Of a stretch of 64,000 bases of DNA, positions 41,337 to 50,232 are shown one piece after another. Each line of letters opens with the position of its first letter. The stretch's first letter is position 1. The position numbers and the translations under genes are program-made. The notes under the pieces are model-generated. The model had not been told where the DNA came from, ran no database searches, and worked only from the letters and a program-made list of their open reading frames with translations. Source of the stretch: Roseiarcus sp963748545 (GTDB lineage Bacteria > Pseudomonadota > Alphaproteobacteria > Rhizobiales > Beijerinckiaceae); contig CAVVJO010000031.1 of assembly GCA_963748545.1 (NCBI GenBank), forward strand, positions 248,001 through 312,000, read 5' to 3'.

Positions 41337-42278
41337 ATGAGGCGGCCCGCCGTGACGCTCGAGCAACTTCAAATCTTCGTCGCCGTCGCCGAGCGCGGGC
41401 ATGTGACCCAGGCCGCCCGCGCCCTGAATCTTGCGCAGTCCGCCGCAAGCCATGCCATCGCCGCGCTGGAGGCGCGTCACAATACGAAGCTCTTCGATCG
41501 GATCGGGCGTCGTATCGAGCTCACGGAAGCCGGGAGCGCATTTCTCGTCGAGGCGCGCGTGATCCTGGCGCAGGTCGATCGCGCAGAACTGGCGCTGAGC
41601 GAGTTTGGGAACCTCGACCGCGGCGCCCTGACGGTGCAGGCGAGTCAGACCATTGCGAGCTATTGGCTGCCCCGGCGCCTCGTCGCATTCCATCGCCAGC
41701 ATCCGGGCGTCGATATCCGGCTCTCGGTTGGCAACACCGCTCAGGTCGCGGAAGCCGTCGAGACCGGCGCCGCCGAACTCGGCTTCGTCGAAGGCGTTGT
41801 TGAGAAGGACAAGTTGTCCAGCGCGCGCGTCGCTCTCGACCAGATGATTCTTGTCGTCGGCCCCGACCATCCGTGGGCGACAGGTCCGTCTCCGGCCGTC
41901 GGCGATCTCATCGAAAGCGAATGGGTCCTGCGCGAACGGGGGTCGGGAACGAGATCCGTATTCGAACAGGCATTGGAGCGCGCCGGCGTGGCGCTAAAGC
42001 AACTGCGCATCGCTATGGAGCTGCCTTCGAACGAAGCCGTGCGCGCCGCGGTCGAGGCAGGCCTGGGAGCGACAGCGCTTTCCGCATCCGTGGTGGCCTC
42101 GAGTATCGAGAATGGCCTCTTGCACCACGTCCCGTTCAAGCTGCCGCCGCGTGAGTTTCACGTTCTTCAGCACCGCCAGCGCTATCGCAGCCGCATCTCA
42201 GACGCCTTCCTGAAGACCATCGACGCCCCGGCGACGCAGAAGGCTGGAACCGACGTCCGTGAACGGGTCCGGGGATAG
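41337..42278 (+). CDS. LysR-family transcriptional regulator
   Basis: A 313-residue regulator. N-terminal helix-turn-helix: LEQLQIFVAVAERGHVTQAA, RALNLAQSAASHAIAALEA, then FDRIGRRIELTEAG. The effector domain from about residue 90 has a CysB/CbbR-like outline (QTIASYWLPRRLVAFHRQHP). It is divergent from the TDT transporter, a layout typical of LysR control of a neighbour. Effector unknown; an anion carried by the transporter would fit. Confidence 0.92.
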   Translation: MRRPAVTLEQLQIFVAVAERGHVTQAARALNLAQSAASHAIAALEARHNTKLFDRIGRRIELTEAGSAFLVEARVILAQVDRAELALSEFGNLDRGALTVQASQTIASYWLPRRLVAFHRQHPGVDIRLSVGNTAQVAEAVETGAAELGFVEGVVEKDKLSSARVALDQMILVVGPDHPWATGPSPAVGDLIESEWVLRERGSGTRSVFEQALERAGVALKQLRIAMELPSNEAVRAAVEAGLGATALSASVVASSIENGLLHHVPFKLPPREFHVLQHRQRYRSRISDAFLKTIDAPATQKAGTDVRERVRG

Positions 42279-42680
42279 GGAAAAGATCTAGATTTTCAAT
42301 ACCTTACGAGAATTGGATTGCGACAATCAGAATTGTAGTTTACAGTGCTTCTGTTTCACCAGAGAATCCTTCGCAAACCGAGAGAAGCCTCTGTCCCTCC
42401 CGTCACCCCGCCCACAACCAAAAACTAGTGTAGCGACGGCGCCAAGCCCTTGAAAACGCACGAAATGGCAAGGGGTCGCTCTTGCAAAGAGTTGGCATGG
42501 ATTTGGGGTCGGGACCGCATCGGATTGGGCCCGGCGCGCTCCGGCTTGGGTTTGCGGTCGTCCGCGGTTCCGGGGGCGGCGCCGACGAGATCGGTCGAGG
42601 AACGCCCCTCGTGTCGGGCGTTGATTTGGACAGTTTTGTGCGCTCAAGCCTTTAAATCCAGGGACGCCCTGCCAGCGCTG
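42279..42680. other. Intergenic region holding a dispersed sequence copy
   Basis: This 402-base stretch lies between the LysR and trpB stops. Its first 150 bases are relatively AT-rich; the rest contains the copy described at 42448-42513. No complete gene is supported. In many relatives trpA follows trpB; it is absent here. Confidence 0.5.
42448..42513 (+). repeat. Dispersed 66-base copy of a segment at 56.7 kb
   Basis: This stretch is about 85 percent identical by eye to 56721-56787 (minus strand). Shared blocks include CCTTGAAAAC, GAAATG, CAAGGGGTC and TGGATTTGGGGTCGGG. Read as protein it gives LKTHEMARG, like LKTQEMTRG at 56.7 kb, but one base is missing after GGTCGCTC, so the frame does not run on. 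CCCTTG/CAAGGG and CTCTT/AAGAG could pair. It may be a decayed gene copy or a structured element. Confidence 0.7.
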
Positions 42681-43901
42681 CTACATCCCTCCGAGGTGGT
42701 CGGCGACCGCAAAGATGTCCTTGTCGCCCCGGCCGCACAGGTTCATCACCATCAGGTGGTCCTTCGGCCGCTTTGGGGCGAGTTCGATCACCTTGGCGAG
42801 CGCATGCGCCGGCTCGAGCGCGGGGATGATGCCCTCGAGCTTCGACAGAAGCTGAAAGGCGTCGAGCGCCTCCTTGTCGGTCGCGGAGAGATAGCGCACC
42901 CGTCCGACGTCGTGCAGCCACGCATGCTCCGGGCCGACGCCCGGATAATCCAGACCGGCCGAGATCGAGTGCCCTTCGAGGATCTGGCCGTCGTCGTCCT
43001 GGAGGAGGTAGGTGCGGTTGCCGTGCAGGACGCCCGGACGGCCGCCGGCGATCGAGGCCGCGTGGCCGTTGTCGATCCCGAGTCCATGCCCGGCGGCTTC
43101 GACGCCGAAGATCTCGACGCTCGCGTCATCGAGGAACGGGTGGAAGAGGCCGATCGCGTTCGAGCCGCCGCCGATCGCCGCGACCAGGCTGTCGGGCAGG
43201 CGGCCTTCGGCCTCCAAAATCTGCTCGCGCGTCTCGTTGCCGATGACGCACTGGAAGTCGCGCACCATCATCGGGTACGGGTGGGGGCCGGCGGCGGTGC
43301 CGATGCAGTAGAAGGTGTCGGCGACGTTGGTCACCCAGTCGCGCAGCGCCTCGTTCATCGCGTCCTTCAGCGTCCGCGCGCCGGCCTCGACCGGGCGCAC
43401 CTCGGCGCCGAGCATCTTCATGCGGAACACGTTCGGCTTCTGCCGCTCGACGTCGACCGCGCCCATGTAGACGACGCAATCGAGGCCGAAGCGGGCGCAG
43501 GCGGTGGCGGTCGCGACGCCGTGCTGGCCGGCCCCGGTCTCGGCGATGATCCGCTTCTTGCCCATCCGGCGGGCGAGCAGGATCTGCCCGAGCACGTTGT
43601 TGATCTTGTGCGCGCCAGTGTGATTGAGCTCGTCGCGCTTGAAATAGACTTTTGCCCCGCCGAGGTGCTCGGTGAGCCGTTCGGCGAAATAGAGCGGGCT
43701 CGGCCGCCCGACATAGTGCTTGAGAAGGCCATTCAGCTCGGCGTGGAAGGCCGGGTCCGCCTTCGCCTCCTCGTAAGCCTTTTCCAGCGACAGGATCAGC
43801 GGCATCAGCGTTTCGGCCACGAACCGGCCGCCGTAGATGCCGAAGCGCCCGCGCTCGTCGGGGCCCTTGCGGAAGGAATTGGGCTTATCGAGCTTGGCCA
43901 T
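42681..43901 (-). CDS. trpB: Tryptophan synthase beta subunit
   Basis: A 406-residue PLP enzyme that joins indole and serine. The PLP Lys lies in ELNHTGAHKINN; GRPSPLYFAERL, ETGAGQHGVATAT, GGGSNAIG and EGHSISAGLDYPGVGPEH are family landmarks. It starts right after trpF. trpA, the partner, does not follow in this window. Confidence 0.97.
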   Translation of the reverse strand: MAKLDKPNSFRKGPDERGRFGIYGGRFVAETLMPLILSLEKAYEEAKADPAFHAELNGLLKHYVGRPSPLYFAERLTEHLGGAKVYFKRDELNHTGAHKINNVLGQILLARRMGKKRIIAETGAGQHGVATATACARFGLDCVVYMGAVDVERQKPNVFRMKMLGAEVRPVEAGARTLKDAMNEALRDWVTNVADTFYCIGTAAGPHPYPMMVRDFQCVIGNETREQILEAEGRLPDSLVAAIGGGSNAIGLFHPFLDDASVEIFGVEAAGHGLGIDNGHAASIAGGRPGVLHGNRTYLLQDDDGQILEGHSISAGLDYPGVGPEHAWLHDVGRVRYLSATDKEALDAFQLLSKLEGIIPALEPAHALAKVIELAPKRPKDHLMVMNLCGRGDKDIFAVADHLGGM

Positions 43902-44570
43902 TCAAGGAACTCCCTTCGCGGCGCAGGCGAAGGCCTCGCGCGCGGCGGCGACAAAGGCCGCAATCTTCACTTCGTCCTTGACGCCGGGCGCGCGTTCGAC
44001 GCCCGACGAAACGTCGACGCCCCGGGCTCCGGTGGCGCCGACCGCCTCCGTCACATTGGTCGCGTCGAGGCCGCCGGACAGGAGCCAAGGGCGCATCGGA
44101 GCGAATTCCCGCACGAGCCGCCAGTCGAAGGCGAGGCCGTTTCCGCCGGGCACAGTCGCGCCTTTGGGCGGCTTGGCGTCGATCAGCAGGAAGTCGGCCG
44201 CGCCGTCGTAAGTTCCCGCGGCGACGAGGTCTTCGGGCGTTTCAACGCCGATCGCCTTCATGATGAGGCGGCCGAAGCGCGCGCCGATCCCGGCGACCCG
44301 TTCCGGACTCTCCTTGCCATGCAATTGCAGGACGTCGGGGTCAAGCGCGTCGACGACGTCTTGAAGCAGCGCATCGTCGGGGTCGACCGTCAACGCCACG
44401 ATCCGCGCGCGTCCGCGCGCCCGTCCGCCGAGCACGCGCGCGGTCTCGAAATCGATGTGCCGCGGGCTCTTGGGGAAGAACACGAAGCCGACCATATCGG
44501 CTCCCGCGCTCAGCGCGGCGTCGAGGGTCGCGGGGGTCGAGAGGCCACAGATTTTCACGATTGGCGTCAT
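43902..44570 (-). CDS. trpF: Phosphoribosylanthranilate isomerase
   Basis: A 222-residue TIM-barrel enzyme of tryptophan synthesis. The catalytic Cys is in VKICGLSTPATLDAALSAGA. Further landmarks are GFVFFPKSPRHID, VLQLHGKES, DAKPP and LLSGGLDATNV with GVDVSSGVERAPGVKD, which binds phosphate. Adjoins trpB without spacing; surely one transcript. Confidence 0.97.
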   Translation of the reverse strand: MTPIVKICGLSTPATLDAALSAGADMVGFVFFPKSPRHIDFETARVLGGRARGRARIVALTVDPDDALLQDVVDALDPDVLQLHGKESPERVAGIGARFGRLIMKAIGVETPEDLVAAGTYDGAADFLLIDAKPPKGATVPGGNGLAFDWRLVREFAPMRPWLLSGGLDATNVTEAVGATGARGVDVSSGVERAPGVKDEVKIAAFVAAAREAFACAAKGVP

Positions 44571-44692
44571 CGGCGCCTGTTTCGGTCAAACCGTCGGCGC
44601 TGTCAAAGGCGCCGTGTGCGGCTCGCCTTGACAATCCGGGGGTCTTGTCTCTACCCCGCCGCCTCGGCGAACGAAGTCCAGGAGGGGAAAGC

Positions 44693-45085
44693 GTGAGACG
44701 CATCCGGGTCGCATTCGCAGCGCTGGCGCTGGCGGCGTCGGCGTCCGACGCGTCGGCGGCCGGCGACGCCGCCGCCGGGGAGGTCAAATTCAAGGTGTGC
44801 CGGATCTGCCATCAGATCGGCGAAAACGCGAAGAACTTTGTCGGGCCGGAGCTCAATGGCGTTGTCGGCCGCAAGGCGGGGAGCGTGTCCGGATACAATT
44901 ACTCCGACGCCAACAGAAATTCCGGCGTCACGTGGGACGAGGCGACCCTCGCCAAGTACCTCCGCAGCCCGCGAGAGATCGTCCCCGGCACAAAAATGGC
45001 GTTCCCCGGTCTCAGCAGCCAGGACGACGTCGCCGACGTGATCGCCTATCTCAAGCAGTTCGGCCCGGACGGGAAGAAGCTGTAG
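44693..45085 (+). CDS. Class I cytochrome c (c2-like)
   Basis: A 130-residue periplasmic electron carrier. The signal peptide ends near ASA-AGD. One haem site CRICH and axial Met in GTKMAFPGL are present, with PELNGVVGRKAG and YSDANRNSGVTWDEATL as in the c2 family. Start taken as GTG at 44693 because AGGAGGGG lies 6 bases ahead. It needs the Ccm system for haem attachment and could feed the cbb3 oxidase or replace c2 in other chains. Confidence 0.93.
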   Translation: MRRIRVAFAALALAASASDASAAGDAAAGEVKFKVCRICHQIGENAKNFVGPELNGVVGRKAGSVSGYNYSDANRNSGVTWDEATLAKYLRSPREIVPGTKMAFPGLSSQDDVADVIAYLKQFGPDGKKL

Positions 45086-45088
45086 GGC

Positions 45089-45451
45089 TCAGGCGCTCAG
45101 GGCGCGATCCGGAGGCGCAAGTCCGCGCTCGATCGCATCGATTTCGGCTTCTGCAGCCGCGCGCATCTTGGCTTCGGCGTCGCGATAAAGGGTCACGATC
45201 CGGCGTCCCTCGTCGGTCAGCGACGCGCCGCCGCCTTTGGCGCCGCCATGATGAGCCGCGACCAGCGGCGCTGCGAACAGCTGGTTCAATTCGTCGACCA
45301 AGAGCCAGGCGCGGCGATACGACATGGCGTGAGCGCGACCCGCCGCCGAGATCGAACCGGTCTTTTCGACGGCCTCGAGCAGCGCGATCTTGCCTGCCCC
45401 GAGCCTGCGGCCTTCGTCGAAATCAAGCCGGACCGTCAATCGAGTCGGCAT
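45089..45451 (-). CDS. ModE-like winged helix regulator, DNA-binding domain only
   Basis: A 120-residue protein matching the N-terminal domain of ModE: RRLGAGKIALLEAVEKTGSI, SAAGRAHAMSYRRAWLLVDE, LNQLF and GGAKGGGASLTDEGRRIV. The molybdate-binding C-terminal part is absent, as in many single-domain homologs. Such proteins may repress molybdate or iron-related genes; no mod genes lie nearby. It overlaps nothing and converges with the cytochrome c gene. Confidence 0.88.
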   Translation of the reverse strand: MPTRLTVRLDFDEGRRLGAGKIALLEAVEKTGSISAAGRAHAMSYRRAWLLVDELNQLFAAPLVAAHHGGAKGGGASLTDEGRRIVTLYRDAEAKMRAAAEAEIDAIERGLAPPDRALSA

Positions 45452-45503
45452 CCATCCTCCCACGGGTCCCACCCCCCTTGAGACCATCGCTGGTTTTGCG
45501 CAT

Positions 45504-46847
45504 TCAGTCCAGTGGAACAACGCCCGTGGCCTCGGCGCCGAGATCCGCCAGCGCGTCCTCGACCCGCCTTCCGCCGATGACGCGCCGCGCGGCGATGTCC
45601 GCAAGCGGCGCAAGCACAAATGCGCGATGAAAAAGCTCTGGATGCGGCAGGGTGAGTCGGTCGGTCCGAAGGGTCAGGTCGTTGTAAGCGACGATGTCGA
45701 TGTCAAGGACGCGCGGTCCCCATCGCTCGGAAGGCGTGCGGCCGAGCGTCGTCTCGATCATCTTGACCCGGTCCAGCAGCGCTTCGGGCTCAAGGCTTGT
45801 GCACGCCAGCGCGCAGGCGTTGACGAACCAGTCCTGGTTTGGGTTTCCCCATGGCGGAGTTCGATAGAAACGCGACACGGCCGTCAGCGAGATCTCGGGC
45901 TGGTCGTCGAGCAAGGCGAGGCCGCGCCGCAACGCATCCGCCTTGTCGCCGATATTGCCGCCGAGCGCGAGAACGACTTCCGCGCGCCCGTCGCCAGCTC
46001 TCTGGGCGGGCGGCCGTTCGGCGGCAGCCAGGGCACGGAACACGTCGAGCGCTTGACGATGCGCGCTGACGTCGTGCACCCGCAGCACGGCGGCGCCGCG
46101 CATCAGCGCGACCATGTCGGCGGCAAGCGTCCCGACGAGACGTTCGTCCGGAACGCCGCCCACGATCCGGCCGATGAAGGACTTGCGGGACAGTCCGACA
46201 AGCACCGGCGATCCGAGCCGGCGGAATCGGTCCAGATTCCAGATGCATTCGTAGTTCTGTTCGGCCGTCTTGCCGAAACCGAGGCCCGGATCGAGCAAAA
46301 CACGGGGGAAGGGCACGCCGGCGCGCGCGGCAAGCCCAAGCGAACGTTCGAAGAATCGCTCGACGTCGTCGAGGACATCGACCGTCGGATCCGTGGTCTC
46401 ACGGTTGTGCATGACGACCACGGCGGAGCCCGTTCCGGCGACCGCGTCGGCCATGCCGGGGTCGCGCTGCAAACCCCACACGTCGTTGATCACAGAGGCG
46501 CCGAGGCGCGCCGCCTCCCAAGCGACCGCCGCCTTGCTGGTGTCAATCGAAAGCGGCGCATCGAGTTCGACGGCCAAAGCTTCCAGCACGGGCGCGACGC
46601 GTCTGAGTTCTTCCTCAACGCTGATTTGCGCGTGGCCCGGCCGGGTCAACTCCCCCCCGATGTCGACGATCGCAGCCCCTTCGTGCACGATCGCCTTGGC
46701 TCGCGCTACAGCCGCCCCGGGGTCGAAGTGCCGGCCGCCGTCCGAGAACGAATCAGGCGTGACGTTGATGATGCCCATAAGCGCGGGCGACCGCCGGATT
46801 GCGGCGAGAAACCGGTCGCGATGACGCCGGCGGCGATCTTCATTCAT
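45504..46847 (-). CDS. folP/folK: Dihydropteroate synthase fused to HPPK
   Basis: A 447-residue fusion for folate synthesis. The N-terminal part (about 1-285) is FolP: MGIINVTPDSFSDGG, SIDTSKAAVAWEAARLGA, LLDPGLGFGKTAEQN and GLSRKSFIG. The C-terminal part (about 290-447) is FolK: LALGGNIGDKADALRRGL, FYRTPPWGNPNQDWFVNACA and RWGPRVLDIDIVAY. FolB is not included. The order is FolP-FolK, the reverse of the plant and fungal enzyme. The conserved FolP loop reads GGELTRPG, with Leu where Ser is usual. Confidence 0.95.
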   Translation of the reverse strand: MNEDRRRRHRDRFLAAIRRSPALMGIINVTPDSFSDGGRHFDPGAAVARAKAIVHEGAAIVDIGGELTRPGHAQISVEEELRRVAPVLEALAVELDAPLSIDTSKAAVAWEAARLGASVINDVWGLQRDPGMADAVAGTGSAVVVMHNRETTDPTVDVLDDVERFFERSLGLAARAGVPFPRVLLDPGLGFGKTAEQNYECIWNLDRFRRLGSPVLVGLSRKSFIGRIVGGVPDERLVGTLAADMVALMRGAAVLRVHDVSAHRQALDVFRALAAAERPPAQRAGDGRAEVVLALGGNIGDKADALRRGLALLDDQPEISLTAVSRFYRTPPWGNPNQDWFVNACALACTSLEPEALLDRVKMIETTLGRTPSERWGPRVLDIDIVAYNDLTLRTDRLTLPHPELFHRAFVLAPLADIAARRVIGGRRVEDALADLGAEATGVVPLD

Positions 46848-46895
46848 ACGGCGTTCGCGATCGCCGGTCGCCTCGCGGCGCAGGGTCGGCGCTTC

Positions 46896-48278
46896 TCACG
46901 CGGCGAGGGCCGCGAGAATCCGAGCCCAGGAGCGAGCGCCCTTCTGGAATGAGCTCAACTCGTACTTCTCGTTGGGAGAGTGGATCTTGTCGTCCTCGAG
47001 CGCGAACCCGACCAGCAGGCTGTCCATGTTCAGTTCGCGTTTGAAGGCGCCCACGATCGGGATCGAACCGCCACAGCCGATCAGCGCGGCGGGCTTGCCC
47101 CACTCGGCTTCCAGCGCTCGCCGGGCGCGGCGAAGCGCCTCATTCTTGATCGGTAGTGTGATCGCCGGACTTCCAGCATGGCCGATGAATTCCGCTTTGA
47201 CGTCCGGCGGCAGCCGGGACGTGACGAAGCCGCGAAACGACTGCACGATCTTCTCAGGGTTTTGGTTCCCAACCAGGCGGAACGAGACCTTGGCGCTCGC
47301 CCTCCCCGGCAGCACGGTTTTCGTGCCCTCGCCCGTGTACCCGCCGATGATGCCATTCACGTCGCAGGTCGGGCGGGACCAGGCCTGTTCGAGCGGCGTG
47401 CGCCCACGCTCTCCCGCAGGCGTCGTCAACCCCACGTCGCCAAGAAAGGCCGCCGCGTCAAAATCGAGCGCATCCCACTGCTCCTTGATTTCCTCCGGGA
47501 GTTCCTCGACGCCATCATAGAAACCTGGCAATGCGACGGCGCCGTTCTCGTCGTGGAGGGCGCCGAGGATTTGCCCCAAGACATGGATCGGGTTTACGGC
47601 GATCCCGCCGTAAAGTCCGGAATGCAAGTCACAATTCGCGCCTGTGAGGATCACCTCGTCGGCAACGATGCCGCGCAGCGCCGTCGTGATCGCAGGAGTC
47701 GAAGCGTTCCACATGCCCGTGTCGCAGACGAGCGCCACGTCGGCCGTCAGCGTCTTCGTGTGCTCCGCGAGAAATCCCGCCAGAGAGGGCGAACCGGTCT
47801 CCTCCTCGCCTTCGAACAAGACGGTCACCGAGCAGGGCATTCCGCCGCACTTCTGAAACGCCCGGCACGCTTCCAGGAACGTCATCAACTGGCCCTTGTC
47901 GTCCGAGGCTCCGCGGGCCACGATCCGCGCGCCGCGCGGTCCGGGTTCGAGCTTGGGTTCGAACGGCGGAGACCGCCAAAGGTCGAGCGGGTCTGCGGGC
48001 TGGACGTCGTAATGGCCGTAGAACAGCAAGTGAGGGGAATCCCGGCGGGCCGACTTTATGTGGCCAACGACCATCGGGCGTCCGGGCGTCGTATATTTTT
48101 CGGCCTCGAAGCCAATCTCGCCGAGATCGGCGACCAGCCAATCCGCCGCCCGCTCACAATCCGCGAAATGAACCGGCAGCGCGGAAACCGAAGGGATCTT
48201 CAGAAAGTCGAACAGCCGGTCGAGTGCCGGCCCCGCATCGACGTCTATTTGGGCCAGTGTCTCGTCGATCATTGTCAT
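46896..48278 (-). CDS. M20-family dipeptidase
   Basis: A 460-residue zinc peptidase. LLFYGHYDVQPADPLDLW carries the first metal His and the catalytic Asp. ARGASDDKGQLMTFLEA and LFEGEEETGSPSL supply the bridging Asp and catalytic Glu; CDLHSGLYGG is the dimerisation region, and CGGSIPIVGAFKRELN and DDKIHSPNEKYEL carry the last ligands. Cytoplasmic, no signal peptide. Acts on dipeptides; specificity unknown. An in-frame ATG two codons later is an alternative start. Confidence 0.92.
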   Translation of the reverse strand: MTMIDETLAQIDVDAGPALDRLFDFLKIPSVSALPVHFADCERAADWLVADLGEIGFEAEKYTTPGRPMVVGHIKSARRDSPHLLFYGHYDVQPADPLDLWRSPPFEPKLEPGPRGARIVARGASDDKGQLMTFLEACRAFQKCGGMPCSVTVLFEGEEETGSPSLAGFLAEHTKTLTADVALVCDTGMWNASTPAITTALRGIVADEVILTGANCDLHSGLYGGIAVNPIHVLGQILGALHDENGAVALPGFYDGVEELPEEIKEQWDALDFDAAAFLGDVGLTTPAGERGRTPLEQAWSRPTCDVNGIIGGYTGEGTKTVLPGRASAKVSFRLVGNQNPEKIVQSFRGFVTSRLPPDVKAEFIGHAGSPAITLPIKNEALRRARRALEAEWGKPAALIGCGGSIPIVGAFKRELNMDSLLVGFALEDDKIHSPNEKYELSSFQKGARSWARILAALAA

Positions 48279-48435
48279 GGACTTCCGACCCTCCGCCCCT
48301 TAGTCCCGGCCAAGCCCATACACTAGCAGGCTCGAGCGCAGTCTTCCATCAGCGGGGGCGCGAACATGACTTTTGTCGACTTGCAAAGCGCTTGCAGGAC
48401 GGAGACAGTTTACCGGCGTACCGGGGAGGAGAACT

Positions 48436-50232
48436 TTGGCGCAGAATTTCGACCCGCGCAGCGCGCCGTTCGACCGGTTGGACGTCGAGGAGATCGACAT
48501 CGTCCGCGGCTCGCTCGACATCGCCTACTATCGCCCAAACGAGACGATCATAGCCGGCGAGAGCTCACCGCAAAGCCTGTTCATAGTAATAAAGGGCGCG
48601 GTCGAGGAGCGAGACCGCGAAGGCTTGGTCGCGCTGCGCGGGCCGGGCGACATGTTCGACTCGCGCGCGATCGTACAAGGCAGAAGCTCCAACGCGTTCC
48701 TCGCGCGCGAGGAGACGTTGTGCAATGTGTTGCCGCGCGACGTGACCTTAGCGCTCATCAACAGGAACGCGCGTTTCGCCTCGTTCTTCTATCTCGACAT
48801 TGCCCACAAGCTCGACACCGTCTCGCGCGAAGAGGAGGCGGCGCGTTTCACGCCGCTTCTCGCTGTGCGTGTCGACGAACTCTTCCTTCATCCGGCGATA
48901 TTTGTCGATGCGCTGGAGTCGATCGCCGACGCTGGCGCGCTGATGCGCGAGCACAAGGCCTACGCTTTGTTTGTTAGCGAAGCTGACGGTGTGGGAATTG
49001 TGACAAGGTCGGACCTTCTCAACGCGGCGCTCTGCGACTTCCGCCCGCTCGATAGCGCCGTCGGTCCACTGGCGCATCGACCGGTTGTCAGCGTAGCACC
49101 GGACGACCTCGTCACGACCGCGCTGCTGCGCATGACGAAGCACAACAAGCGCCGCCTCGCCGTGGGCGAAAACGGCCGGTTCGTGGGCCTGCTCGAGGAC
49201 ATCGACCTCTTGAGTTTCCTGGCAGGAAACTCTCAGCTCGTAGCGGGGCGGATCGACCGTTCGAGAGATGTCGCGTCCCTTGCGCGCGCGGCCCAGGGAA
49301 TCGAGCGGCAAATTCGCCTGCAGCGTCGTCAGGGGGTCAAGATCGACCTCGTGTGCGAAATCGTCTCCGATCTCAATCGCCGCCTGCACAACAAGCTTTT
49401 TTCGCTGATCGCGCCGCCATCCATTCTTGAGGCCGGTTGCTTCTTCGTGATGGGAAGCGAGGGCCGCGGCGAGCAGACGTTCCGCACAGATCAGGACAAC
49501 GGGCTCATTCTCGCGAGGATCGTCCCCGAGGAGGACCTCGTCCGGTTCCGCGCCGATGTGTTCGACGCTCTCGCGCAATGCGGCTTTCCGCCCTGTCCCG
49601 GCGAAGTCATGGTGCGCAATCCGGTTTGGTCGAAGACGCTCGAAGACTATCGCGACGATTTCAGCCGCTGGCTTGCTATGGCGGATGACGCTGGGACCAT
49701 GGACATCGCGATCTTCTACGACGCAGAGGCCACGGCGGGCGACGCTGGGCTTCTCCGCGCGGCGAAACAGGACCTTATAGACCTGATGCATGGAGAGAGG
49801 CTACGCCTCGCCCGGTTTGCTCGGGCTATCGACACCTTTCCGACCCCTATCGGCTTCTTTAACAATCTCGTCACCTCGAAGGCCGAGGGCGACGCCCTCG
49901 ACCTGAAGAAGGGCGGTATTTTTCCTATTGTGCACGGCGTCCGGGCGCTAGCGCTGGAAAAGGGGCTGCACGAAACCGCGACGACTGCGCGCATCGCCCG
50001 TCTCGCCGAACTCAATGTCTTCGACAGTCAGTTCGCGCGCGAGCTCACTCAGGCGCTGCATTATCTGATGACGTTGCGCCTCGACGCGCAGATTGCAGAG
50101 AAGGCGTCCACGAGCCTTGTGAAGCCCGGCGAACTGTCGACGATGGAGCGAGACCTCCTGCGCGACGCCTTTCAGGTGGTCAAACAATTACGCGATATGC
50201 TGCGGCGTCACTTCAATCTGGGAATGTTCTGA
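48436..50232 (+). CDS. cNMP-binding / CBS / DUF294 nucleotidyltransferase-like protein
   Basis: A 598-residue multidomain protein: a cyclic-nucleotide-binding-like domain (about 10-130), two CBS motifs (about 150-270), and a DUF294 nucleotidyltransferase-like domain with MGSEGRGEQTFRTDQDNGLI around residue 340, followed by the DUF294 C-terminal part. The fold resembles GlnD-type uridylyltransferases, which suggests nucleotide-dependent signalling. Start taken as TTG at 48436 because GGGGAGGAG precedes it. Its stop overlaps the exonuclease start by one base. Such pairs are found near acetate uptake and acs genes in other bacteria; none is here. Confidence 0.9.
   Translation: MAQNFDPRSAPFDRLDVEEIDIVRGSLDIAYYRPNETIIAGESSPQSLFIVIKGAVEERDREGLVALRGPGDMFDSRAIVQGRSSNAFLAREETLCNVLPRDVTLALINRNARFASFFYLDIAHKLDTVSREEEAARFTPLLAVRVDELFLHPAIFVDALESIADAGALMREHKAYALFVSEADGVGIVTRSDLLNAALCDFRPLDSAVGPLAHRPVVSVAPDDLVTTALLRMTKHNKRRLAVGENGRFVGLLEDIDLLSFLAGNSQLVAGRIDRSRDVASLARAAQGIERQIRLQRRQGVKIDLVCEIVSDLNRRLHNKLFSLIAPPSILEAGCFFVMGSEGRGEQTFRTDQDNGLILARIVPEEDLVRFRADVFDALAQCGFPPCPGEVMVRNPVWSKTLEDYRDDFSRWLAMADDAGTMDIAIFYDAEATAGDAGLLRAAKQDLIDLMHGERLRLARFARAIDTFPTPIGFFNNLVTSKAEGDALDLKKGGIFPIVHGVRALALEKGLHETATTARIARLAELNVFDSQFARELTQALHYLMTLRLDAQIAEKASTSLVKPGELSTMERDLLRDAFQVVKQLRDMLRRHFNLGMF

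Noticed and set aside
42480..42520. Possible sigma-54 promoter (TTGGCATGGATTTGG)
   Set aside because: GG to the -12 element spacing is one base short and the -12 lacks GC; no downstream gene on that strand.
42450..44696. Long plus-strand open frame opposite trpB and trpF
   Set aside because: Shadow of two well-supported genes; composition-driven Arg/Gly/Val-rich product without motif.
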